This document shows, piece by piece, positions 1 through 6,299 of a stretch of 7,775 nt of DNA. Position 1 is the stretch's first letter. Every line of letters begins with the position of its first letter. The notes under the pieces were generated by a model, which had not been told where the DNA came from, did not search any database, and worked only from the letters and a program-made list of their open reading frames with translations. Location of the stretch: positions 1 through 7,775 of the forward strand of contig JALZVZ010000209.1 in the NCBI GenBank assembly GCA_023299945.1, read 5' to 3'. Source of the DNA: Altererythrobacter sp. (lineage in GTDB: Bacteria; Pseudomonadota; Alphaproteobacteria; Sphingomonadales; Sphingomonadaceae). The position numbers and the translations under genes were made by a program.

Positions 1-230
1 GAAACGATCTTACCGATTGAGCCGCCAATTGTTTCGCCGCCGCTAGTGTCGCGCTGGAGGAATTCGATTTTGTTTACCAGCTTTGTGAATGTCCATTTGA
101 CAATCTTAGCTATGATCCATGTGACCAGCAAAATGCCGATAACCATGGCAGCCTGTTCGCCAAATTTGAGCGCGCCTGTGATCAGGGCATCCTGATCGAT
201 CGCGAATGTTCCGATACCTGGAATTTGCAT
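1..230 (-). CDS. N-terminal fragment of a small membrane protein, possibly mechanosensitive ion channel (TM_helix) family
   Basis: The frame opens with ATG at 230-228 and runs 76 codons without a stop to the window edge, so the C-terminal part is missing. The start is supported by a Shine-Dalgarno GAGGGAGT at 246-239, 8 bases upstream. The peptide begins MQIPGIGTFAIDQ and has one hydrophobic stretch at about residues 27-42 (AAMVIGILLVTWIIAK). A basic, amphipathic segment follows (KWTFTKLVNKIEFLQR), then a Gly/Ser-rich turn leading to GSIGKIV. A short N-terminus, one helix, a basic linker and a GxSIGKIV-like restart resemble alphaproteobacterial proteins annotated as mechanosensitive channels with repeated TM_helix units. 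That assignment is by resemblance only; the diagnostic pore and beta domains would lie outside the window. It is the same strand as the upstream operon but separated by about 480 bases, so it probably has its own promoter. It is too short for firm naming and could be another inner-membrane protein. Confidence 0.75.
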   Translation of the reverse strand, partial: MQIPGIGTFAIDQDALITGALKFGEQAAMVIGILLVTWIIAKIVKWTFTKLVNKIEFLQRDTSGGETIGGSIGKIV

Positions 231-238
231 AAGTCTGT

Positions 239-246
239 ACTCCCTC
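239..246 (-). promoter_or_regulatory. Ribosome binding site of the putative channel gene
   Basis: Minus-strand GAGGGAGT lies 8 bases before the ATG at 230. It is a strong match to the anti-Shine-Dalgarno sequence and fixes the start of a gene that the window edge truncates after only 76 codons. Confidence 0.7.
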
Positions 247-324
247 AAAAAATATGACGAAGGCTTAGCACCTTTGCCCAGTATTTTACAATCTCAACAA
301 GTGGTTGGTCGCAAGGAGCTTCAG

Positions 325-342
325 TTCTATTTGAAAATAGAA
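325..342. repeat. 18-base palindrome, possible operator
   Basis: TTCTATTT, a central GA, then AAATAGAA: two perfect 8-base arms around a 2-base centre, about 95 bases upstream of the ATG at 230. The base composition is too AT-rich for an intrinsic terminator and there is no T-run on the 3' side in the operon's direction. The compact symmetry is typical of a dimeric repressor or activator site, but no regulator is identifiable from the window. Confidence 0.4.
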
Positions 343-606
343 AAACAGCATATTAACAGTAGGTTGCGTGAGGCCGCGATTCTGGCGGGTTCCTAATCAT
401 GCAGAAAGAATTGGCTTAGGCCGCATTAGCGTTTAACAAAAAACAGCAATTAAATCAGACTGATGGAGTAATTTGTCTGCCTCCAATGCAGCCTGGGGGG
501 AGGAGCATTAACTCCAATCAATTCAGAAATGTATCTGTGGTTAAATGTTGTAAATCTATCAGCGATTTAAGCGGGTTATTTACGTTTGATGCCTAACGCT
601 CTTCTT

Positions 607-686
607 GCGCGCGGTTGCTGATCAGGCTGGATTCTCCCATCCCATACGTCACCAGCCTTCTCTCTCTCCCATCTGCATCCGCGCGC
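607..686 (-). terminator. Nested inverted repeat downstream of the RDD gene, possible transcript end structure
   Basis: An outer 8-base GC-rich stem (GCGCGCGG at 607-614 with CCGCGCGC at 679-686) encloses an inner 7-base stem (AGGCTGG at 624-630 with CCAGCCT at 652-658). It begins 25 bases after the operon's last stop codon at 711, where a 3' transcript structure is expected. Against a canonical intrinsic terminator: loops are large and no T-run follows on the minus strand. It could instead be a 3' stabilising structure or a Rho-associated end. A 9-base direct repeat TCTCCCATC (633-641 and 665-673) lies inside it. Confidence 0.35.
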
Positions 687-710
687 CACTTCGCACCATG
701 ACCTGCCGGT

Positions 711-1634
711 TTAAGAGAATTTGTCGGCCTTGCGCTTGCCAAAGCGCATGTCGTTTTCAAGCCTTGAACGCAGTTGCGCATAGAATGCCTCGAGAAAGGC
801 GCGTTCATCACCTGCGCCCGGGTTCCAGCCGACTTTTGCGCAGATTGCCGCATGCACCGCGACCAATGCCTCGTCCTTATCATCGCGCAAGACCCGTTCC
901 AACGTCTGCAATTCATGCTCGCCGTAAATGCTCAGCTCTTCCTCGCCAAATTCATATTTTGTGCCAGTCAAATGGCTGGTCCCGCTTGCCGCCCCTTGGG
1001 TAGAAAGGGTTTGCGCCAGTTTCATCTTGGGCTGTTCGACAACCCATGTCCCCGCGATTACATCGCCTGCGCGCATTGCGTCCTTGTTAAAGAAAGGGAA
1101 GGCAAGGAAGACCGAAACCCATAGGGCGCTTGCCCAACCGGCATTGCCGCCTTCGCCAACAATTGCCGTTAAGAAAAAGACCAAAGGCAAAAGCACTTCA
1201 ATGTCGCGGATTAAATTGCGCGCGATGATGGCTTCAGGAGTTAGGCGCCCGCCATCGCGGGCAGCCACTCTTATGCCGACGATCCTTTTGCCCAATGTCG
1301 CGCCGCGCGGGCCGAGTTCAAAGCCCAGGAAATACCCGTATCGCGCTATAAAAATGGTGAGCACATATATGATGATGAGAAATTCCTGCGCGCCATTGGG
1401 TGTTCCATCGAGGCCCGACATAGTCTCATCTATGGTCGAGCCAAACAGCGCTGCCATCAAAAGGTGAAATGCAATAAGACCAAGCGTGAATATGGTCATG
1501 TCGAGCAGAAATGCACCGACCCGCGCGCCTCTTGAGGCGACCGTGATCGGAAGACTGATCCCCTCCGGCGTTATGATCTGACGCAGGCGCTTGGCATTGT
1601 AGCTTGCGCTAGTGTTGGGCGCCGCAACGCTCAT
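711..1634 (-). CDS. RDD family membrane protein with extra C-terminal cytoplasmic domain
   Basis: 307 residues, last gene of the operon. ATG at 1634-1632 overlaps the SpoIIM stop (ATGA), and GAGG at 1645-1642 gives a ribosome site 7 bases upstream. The RDD domain covers about residues 29-200. It opens with the Arg/Asp signature around ASRGARVGAFLLDM (R35, R38, D45). Next come helices at about 38-60 and 84-104, the conserved loop GATLGKRIVGIRV (111-123), further helices at about 145-160 and 166-182, and the closing motif RAGDVIAGTWVVE (188-200). RDD proteins are inner-membrane proteins of mostly unknown function; a few have been linked to ion transport. Unusually, about 105 residues follow (201-307): a low-complexity linker, then helical, charged sequence with YGEHELQTLERVL and a basic end FGKRKADKFS. 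Most minimal RDD proteins lack this tail, which is probably cytoplasmic. The family call is firm; the activity is unknown. Confidence 0.93.
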   Translation of the reverse strand: MSVAAPNTSASYNAKRLRQIITPEGISLPITVASRGARVGAFLLDMTIFTLGLIAFHLLMAALFGSTIDETMSGLDGTPNGAQEFLIIIYVLTIFIARYGYFLGFELGPRGATLGKRIVGIRVAARDGGRLTPEAIIARNLIRDIEVLLPLVFFLTAIVGEGGNAGWASALWVSVFLAFPFFNKDAMRAGDVIAGTWVVEQPKMKLAQTLSTQGAASGTSHLTGTKYEFGEEELSIYGEHELQTLERVLRDDKDEALVAVHAAICAKVGWNPGAGDERAFLEAFYAQLRSRLENDMRFGKRKADKFS

Positions 1635-2695
1635 GCCGCTGCCTCGTCATGCGCGGGCCGGTAGGCGAAGAAATAGGCGATCCAGAACAATAGCATCGCC
1701 CCGCCAATAAGCAGGCGGTTAAACTCGCCTTCGACCAATTGGCGCGGGAATGCTTCTAGCAAAGCTGCGATGATCATCATGATCACAACGCCGACCATGA
1801 CGGTTGCGGCGCGCTTGCCGCTTTCCGACATAGCTTTGAGGATTGAGCGGTTGCCGGGGAAGCCCATCGACCGGCCAATATGCAGACCCGCTGCTCCCGA
1901 CAGCATAATAGCGGTGAGTTCGGTGGTGCCATGCACACTGAGCCAAGCGGCGATCTCCAGCGTTAAATCTTGGCTCGAAAACAGCCATAGAAAAGCGCCG
2001 AGCATGGCGGCATTGTGCACCAGCAACATCAGCGAGGGGATGCCAAAGGCAAAGCCAAGCGCAAAGGCTAGGATTGATACGCCCGCATTATTGCTGAACA
2101 ATTGCGCGGCAAAAGTAGAGAGCCCCGCCGAGCTGCTTTCTGTTTGCAATGTTTCTAGCAATTGCTCACGGCTGGCACCCGGCCCGCGCGTATCGGCAAG
2201 GCTGGTGGGAACCAAGCGGTAGAACCATTCGCTATCCTGCGCGCATAGCAGCCAGCCGACGATTGTGCCGGCGACCATCACAAATGTTGCGATACAAATA
2301 TCGAGCCATATGGCGCGGATTGCGCGGCTCCATCCGCCAAATAGGAAAGAACGCAGCCATGCGAAAAACCCTTGGCGGGGGCCGTAAACCTGAAACCAAG
2401 CGCGCTGCACCAATTGTTCCAGATAGGTCAGAGTGGCGACATCCAGCGATGTTTCACGCGCGACCGATAGGCTGGAGGCTGCGGTGCGGTAAAGCGTCGG
2501 CAGCTCCAGCAAGTTTTCGTCTGAGATAGATCGCAGGCGGCCCTTCTCCATGCGGGTCACGATCATATCGAGGCGCTTCCAATCGCCCTCGCGTTCCAGC
2601 CGGAACCGGTCAGAACGCAGGGCCGCGGCGGCGATATCCGTCGGTGCTTCAGGCTCTTTTGCGCCGCGCCATGCTGCAATAGTGGGGGCCTTCAT
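1631..2695 (-). CDS. SpoIIM/DUF95 family (stage II sporulation protein M-like) integral membrane protein
   Basis: 354 residues. ATG at 2695-2693 overlaps the DUF58 stop as ATGA, with GAGG at 2706-2703 seven bases upstream. The N-terminal 125 residues are soluble and helical (FRLEREGDWKRLDMIVTRME, then LPTLYRTAASSLSVAR). Membrane segments follow at about 131-151, 207-222, 224-240, 255-275, 296-315 and 328-345. The family signature is clear: FSNNAGVSILAFALGFAFG (200-218), a helix ending in HNAAMLGAF, then WLSVHGTTELTAIMLSGAAG (251-270) with the conserved HG..E. In Bacillus, SpoIIM works with SpoIID and SpoIIP in forespore engulfment. No engulfment partner is present and the inferred host does not sporulate, so this is the broad DUF95 family rather than a sporulation gene. 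Its place beside MoxR and DUF58 suggests a membrane subunit of a shared complex (inference). The N-terminal helical region could be the contact surface for cytoplasmic partners. Confidence 0.93.
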   Translation of the reverse strand: MKAPTIAAWRGAKEPEAPTDIAAAALRSDRFRLEREGDWKRLDMIVTRMEKGRLRSISDENLLELPTLYRTAASSLSVARETSLDVATLTYLEQLVQRAWFQVYGPRQGFFAWLRSFLFGGWSRAIRAIWLDICIATFVMVAGTIVGWLLCAQDSEWFYRLVPTSLADTRGPGASREQLLETLQTESSSAGLSTFAAQLFSNNAGVSILAFALGFAFGIPSLMLLVHNAAMLGAFLWLFSSQDLTLEIAAWLSVHGTTELTAIMLSGAAGLHIGRSMGFPGNRSILKAMSESGKRAATVMVGVVIMMIIAALLEAFPRQLVEGEFNRLLIGGAMLLFWIAYFFAYRPAHDEAAA

Positions 2696-4047
2696 CCGAT
2701 TGCCTCACTGCGTTTGATTGCGAAATATTTGTCGATCAGCTGATAGCCGATTTGGTCCCACGGTGCCTCGATCACATTAACGCCCAATTGGCGCAGGCGT
2801 TGCAGCACGATCGCGCGCTGACGGGTAAGCCCGCCAGCGGTAACGCTGCGCGCAATTTGCGCCAAATCACTGGGTGGTGCATCGACGAGCGCTTCCAATT
2901 CACTATCGGAAATAGTGACGAACAATACCAGATGCTTTTCAACCAAGCGTCCGATGCTTTCGACCATCAATTCCGCCGCAGTGGGATCGGTGAAATCCGA
3001 GAACAACACAATCATCGAGCGGCGTTTGAGGCGCGCGGTTAGAGATGCCAGCGCGAGCGTGAAATTGGGCTCTGCTGAATGATAATCTAGGCCAGCTGCC
3101 GCAGCCTGCAAGCGGTGAAATGACCGAGCATCATTGACAAAAGGCGTTACCACATCGGGTTTTTGGGCAAAGCCGTAAAGCGCGACTTTATCGCCTCCTT
3201 TCAGCGCAACATAGGCCGATGTCAGTGCGGCTGAAACAGCACGGTCAATGCGGGGGAGGCCATCAACCGGCTCACACATGGCTTGGCCGCAATCAAAGGC
3301 GAAGACGATCTGATTATTGCGCTCGCTTTCATTTTCGCGGGCGTAAAGCTTGGTGTGGCGCGCGCTGGCCTTCCAATCGATCCGGCGGCGATCCATGCCC
3401 GCTTCATATTCGCTTAAAGCTTCAAACTGCGTTCCTTCGCCCCGAATACGCCGCGCGATCAGGCCAAATTGGGCATCGCGCAGAAAGGTCTGCAATTCGG
3501 GTGAACGGACGGGAGAAAGGTCGGGCCATATCCTTAATTGCTGGCCTTCATCGCGAACAATTTGTCTTGCACCAAGCCCTAAGGGGCCAGTCCAGCGCAG
3601 CCACGAGCGGGTTATATTTGCCGTGCCGCGCCGCACAGGGAACGCATCGAAAACACCTCGATATGTCCCTGCTTTGCCCGCTTGTTCGCCTTTGTATCCG
3701 CCTTTTCCGAGCAATTCAGCAATGCCGCGCCCATCACTGCCCAATCTTGGGTCAAATTCGATTGCGGCTGTGACACTGCTTCTGGAACCATTGCCGAATG
3801 TGCCCGTCACCCGCAGCGGTGTTGCTTTGCCGATTTCGGTATCAGCAGGCGCGTCCAAATCCCATACGTCCAATCGCCCCGCCAACAGCCCGTCAAGCAG
3901 AATGGCGGCGAGCAGGCCCAAAACTGCGACAGGTGCAATGACCCACGCATCAGGCGCTGTCGCCGCGATTAGCAGCGCAATCGGCGCACTGGCGGCGATC
4001 ACCCAAGCGGCGCGCACTGTTGGAAGGATGGGAAATTGAAAGCGCAT
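2692..4047 (-). CDS. DUF58 domain-containing protein (vWA-like partner of MoxR)
   Basis: 451 residues. ATG at 4047-4045 is 6 bases after the MoxR stop; an in-frame TAG at 4056-4054 rules out a longer start. Two hydrophobic helices at about 12-30 and 34-54 anchor the N-terminus. A beta-rich segment follows (about 60-180: PLRVTGTFGNGS, FDAFPVRRGTANI), then the DUF58 core: GEGTQFEALSEY (203-214), RRRIDWKASAR (220-230) and KLYARENESE (233-242). This leads into a von Willebrand A-like fold: VFAFDCGQAM (248-257), GGDKVALYGF (284-293) and MIVLFSDFTDP (345-355). The metal-site motif is DxGxxM rather than DxSxS, as usual for DUF58. Proteins of this family are commonly encoded beside MoxR ATPases and are assumed to be their adaptor or substrate-binding partner. 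There is no ribosome site at normal spacing (GGAGG at 4069-4065 is 17 bases away), so translation is probably coupled to MoxR. Confidence 0.95.
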   Translation of the reverse strand: MRFQFPILPTVRAAWVIAASAPIALLIAATAPDAWVIAPVAVLGLLAAILLDGLLAGRLDVWDLDAPADTEIGKATPLRVTGTFGNGSRSSVTAAIEFDPRLGSDGRGIAELLGKGGYKGEQAGKAGTYRGVFDAFPVRRGTANITRSWLRWTGPLGLGARQIVRDEGQQLRIWPDLSPVRSPELQTFLRDAQFGLIARRIRGEGTQFEALSEYEAGMDRRRIDWKASARHTKLYARENESERNNQIVFAFDCGQAMCEPVDGLPRIDRAVSAALTSAYVALKGGDKVALYGFAQKPDVVTPFVNDARSFHRLQAAAAGLDYHSAEPNFTLALASLTARLKRRSMIVLFSDFTDPTAAELMVESIGRLVEKHLVLFVTISDSELEALVDAPPSDLAQIARSVTAGGLTRQRAIVLQRLRQLGVNVIEAPWDQIGYQLIDKYFAIKRSEAIG

Positions 4048-4053
4048 GAGAAG

Positions 4054-5016
4054 CTAGCGCGGAGCCTCCGTGCTTTCGACCAATTCGCTCACCAATTCCT
4101 CAATGTCGCGGCCTTCAATTTCAGCTGCTGGACTTAGGGTTAGGCGGTGGCGCAATACAGGTATGGCCAGCGCTTTGACGTCATCGGGCAGAGCATAATT
4201 GCGGCCCTGCAATGCGGCTCTGGCGCGCGCGGCACCTGCTAGCATTACGGCTGCACGCGGGCTGGCACCGACGGCAAGCTCTGCATGTTCGCGCGTTGAT
4301 CGCACCAGCCGAACCACATAATCGACAATTTCCTGTGCGACTGTGACCTCGTCCAAGGCGGCGCTAATTTGGCTCAATTGTTTCGCATTTGTGGCCGCAC
4401 TTACGCCCAATTCTGCAGGGCGCGGCGGACCTTGGCGCTGACCAAAGCGCGTCACAATTGCACCCTCTTCTTGCTCGCTTGGGTAAGGCACGAGCAGCTT
4501 GAACAAGAACCGGTCGAGCTGCGCCTCTGGCAAGGGATACACGCCTTGGTTTTCAATCGGGTTTTGGGTGGCAACCACCATAAAACTTTCGGCCAAGGAA
4601 TGCGTCTCGCCGTCCAATGTTACGCGACGTTCCTGCATCGCCTCCAACAAAGCGGCCTGTGTCTTGGGCGGTGTCCGGTTGATTTCATCTGCCAGCAGTA
4701 GGTCGCAGAAAATTGGCCCGCGGGTCAGCGTGAATTCGCTGGTTTGGAAGTTGAACAGATTAGAGCCAAGAATATCGCCGGGCAGCAAATCTGGCGTAAA
4801 TTGGATGCGTCCAAAATCCAACCCTAGCGCGATGGCAAAACTCTGCGCGATGAAAGTCTTAGCGGTTCCCGGCGGTCCCTCCAAAAGAACATGCCCCTCG
4901 CTGACCATAGCGATCAGCATTTGGTCGATCATTTCGTCCTGACCGACAATGGCTTTGCCTACTTCGGTTTTGATCGCCGCTGCCAGATCGCGCAGCTCGG
5001 CTAATGTCATGCTCAT
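4054..5016 (-). CDS. MoxR family AAA+ ATPase
   Basis: 320 residues, the usual length for MoxR proteins. ATG at 5016-5014 overlaps the upstream stop as ATGA; GAGAGGA at 5033-5027, ten bases upstream, favours it over the ATG at 5010. Visible landmarks: [13 protein letters not shown] (25-37), Walker A GPPGTAKT (47-54), the family's [16 protein letters not shown] (73-88), Walker B LLLADE (106-111) continuing into [18 protein letters not shown], sensor 1 VATQNP (148-153), PEAQLDRF (163-170), and sensor 2 GASPRA (250-255) in the C-terminal lid domain. All catalytic residues are present, so it should bind and hydrolyse ATP as a hexameric ring in the cytoplasm. MoxR proteins are regarded as chaperones that help assemble or activate protein complexes, typically together with a vWA-type protein; the DUF58 product 6 bases downstream fits that role. 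The substrate is unknown; the co-encoded membrane proteins are the obvious candidates (inference). Confidence 0.97.
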   Translation of the reverse strand: MSMTLAELRDLAAAIKTEVGKAIVGQDEMIDQMLIAMVSEGHVLLEGPPGTAKTFIAQSFAIALGLDFGRIQFTPDLLPGDILGSNLFNFQTSEFTLTRGPIFCDLLLADEINRTPPKTQAALLEAMQERRVTLDGETHSLAESFMVVATQNPIENQGVYPLPEAQLDRFLFKLLVPYPSEQEEGAIVTRFGQRQGPPRPAELGVSAATNAKQLSQISAALDEVTVAQEIVDYVVRLVRSTREHAELAVGASPRAAVMLAGAARARAALQGRNYALPDDVKALAIPVLRHRLTLSPAAEIEGRDIEELVSELVESTEAPR

Positions 5017-6299
5017 CGCTTTAATGTCCTCTCAAGTTCTTTCAGCGCCTGTGCGGCGCGCAATATATCCGTTTGGCTGCGTGCCTTGCGAAGAGCATTG
5101 GCGCGCTGCGTAAAATTGGGTTCACCCGGTAATTTGCGTTCAATCGCGGCATCCAGCGCCTCTGCATCCAGACTGGTCAGCCCCAATGCCTCACGGGTAC
5201 GCTGAGCGCTCAGATCAATATAGGGTTCGGCAAGCAGACCGAAGCGGCGTGCTCGCAGGATCAATCCTGCGCCATTGGTGACCAACTGCTGCTTGCCAAA
5301 AGCAATCGCTTGGCCCTCTGCTACTGGCGGCCCAAAGCGTTTGAACGCGCGCCACCCGATTACGATTAGCACCGCGATTAAGCACAGAGTGGCAGCAAGA
5401 AATGGCGGGCGAAAGGCGAGGGTGAGCAGATTGTCCGCATTGCCCTTGCCGTTCATGGTCAGGTCGAAGATGACTGGCGTGTCTTCATAATAGGCTGCGT
5501 CTTGGATCAGTTCGACTGCCAGCCGTGCTCGGGTCTGATCGGCCATCCCGTAATTGTTCATCAAATCGGGATCGACCACGAAATAGACCGGATAGGTGTC
5601 GTCCAATTCAGATCCATCATCGCTTTCTTCACCCAGAGTGAACACCAGCGCGCGTCCCGTTGAGTCCTTCACCAGCGGCGTAAATCCGGCATAATTCTCG
5701 ACTCCGGTGACCGGCGCCATCGGCAGTGAACCTGACAAACCCAACCCCGTCCATGCTTTGCCGCCTTCAACAATATCTGTCTCGCTTTCAAAACCATAGG
5801 GCGCGTCCAATTCTGCCGCCCAATTGGGTCTATTCGCGCCATACAGTCGTACCCAATCATCTTTAATCTTGTCGGAGACTTCTTCGGGCAAAAACGGCGA
5901 AAAGCTTCCCGCAGACCATTTCGGCAGAATTACCATTGTTGGGCCTTGGTTACGGCGCTGCTCCAGCAATTCGCCAAATTCTTCTGGCTCAAGAGTACTC
6001 GGCGGCGTCAGCACCAGTAAATCGTAAGTCTCTAAATCTGATTGCGAGCGTGAGCGGCTGACATCAACGCCCTGCGCGTCAAGCAATTCAACCAGCGCGG
6101 AATAGCCATTGAGGCCATTGGCGGCGGCATGGGCAGCCCCATCGTTCTCGCGTCCGCCCGTGTCGCCGATCGCGAGGAAATAGAGAAACAGCAAAAATGC
6201 GATAAAGCCGACGCCAACAAATCCCAGAACAGCCTTTGGACTAAAGGGATTGGCGCGGCGCCCAGTTGTCGTCATGCTCGGTGAAGCAATATTATTCAT
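5013..6299 (-). CDS. DUF4350 domain-containing membrane protein
   Basis: 428 residues from ATG at 6299-6297, which forms an ATGA overlap with the DUF4129 stop and has AAGGGGG at 6314-6308, eight bases upstream. A longer frame opens at a TTG (6362), but its extra 21 residues are basic, lack a ribosome site and overlap the upstream gene, so I reject it. A Ser/Thr/Arg-rich N-terminus leads to a membrane helix at about 24-44. The DUF4350 region follows: [20 protein letters not shown] (61-80), then YDLLVLTPP (92-100) and a glutamine-amidotransferase-like alpha/beta layout. A second helix lies at about 298-317, then a basic [10 protein letters not shown] and a helical cytoplasmic tail. Positive charges before helix 1 and after helix 2 predict both termini inside and about 250 residues in the periplasm. 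Related domains occur in auxiliary proteins of some export systems (GldG-like). Function is unknown; it is probably the operon's periplasmic sensing or binding part (inference). Confidence 0.93.
   Translation of the reverse strand: MNNIASPSMTTTGRRANPFSPKAVLGFVGVGFIAFLLFLYFLAIGDTGGRENDGAAHAAANGLNGYSALVELLDAQGVDVSRSRSQSDLETYDLLVLTPPSTLEPEEFGELLEQRRNQGPTMVILPKWSAGSFSPFLPEEVSDKIKDDWVRLYGANRPNWAAELDAPYGFESETDIVEGGKAWTGLGLSGSLPMAPVTGVENYAGFTPLVKDSTGRALVFTLGEESDDGSELDDTYPVYFVVDPDLMNNYGMADQTRARLAVELIQDAAYYEDTPVIFDLTMNGKGNADNLLTLAFRPPFLAATLCLIAVLIVIGWRAFKRFGPPVAEGQAIAFGKQQLVTNGAGLILRARRFGLLAEPYIDLSAQRTREALGLTSLDAEALDAAIERKLPGEPNFTQRANALRKARSQTDILRAAQALKELERTLKR
5027..5033 (-). promoter_or_regulatory. 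Ribosome binding site of the MoxR gene
   Basis: Minus-strand GAGAGGA, 10 bases before the ATG at 5016 and 16 before a second in-frame ATG at 5010. Spacing selects the first ATG, the one that overlaps the upstream stop codon. Confidence 0.6.

Larger units (their letters stand above)
231..710. other. Non-coding interval between the RDD gene and the putative channel gene
   Basis: About 480 bases with no credible gene on either strand; reading frames here are short or are tails of frames antisense to the RDD gene. The stretch is AT-richer than the flanking genes, especially 240-600, as expected of intergenic DNA. It should hold the end of the six-gene operon and the promoter for the gene starting at 230. 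Visible structure: a nested inverted repeat at 607-686, a small AT-rich hairpin with arms 551-556 and 564-569 (TAAATC/GATTTA, 7-base loop), an 11-base palindrome ATCAGACTGAT at 454-464, and an 18-base palindrome at 325-342. I cannot pick a convincing -35/-10 pair on the minus strand (a TAAAAT at 288-283 has no well-placed -35), and there is no classic GC stem followed by a T-run. Confidence 0.7.

Noticed and set aside
321..345. Alphaproteobacterial SOS box (GTTC-N7-GTTC) suggested by GTTC at 324-327
   Set aside because: The second half is AAAT, not GTTC, so it does not fit; the 18-base palindrome explains the symmetry better.
541..570. AT-rich hairpin as an intrinsic terminator for the operon
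   Set aside because: The stem TAAATC/GATTTA has only six weak pairs and no T-run follows on the minus strand.
431..575. CtrA-like TTAA-N7-TTAA sites among several TTAA words
   Set aside because: None has both halves at 7-base spacing; the nearest cases match only one half.
593..916. 107-residue minus-strand reading frame over the end of the RDD gene
   Set aside because: It overlaps the RDD coding end in another frame, is rich in Arg/Cys/Trp typical of off-frame reads, and has no family resemblance.
928..1467. 179-residue plus-strand frame opposite the RDD gene
   Set aside because: Antisense shadow of a well-supported membrane protein gene; composition not protein-like.
3350..4039. 229-residue plus-strand frame opposite the DUF58 gene
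   Set aside because: Low-complexity Ser/Pro/Arg/Ala-rich translation antisense to a gene with clear domain motifs; no ribosome site or family signature.
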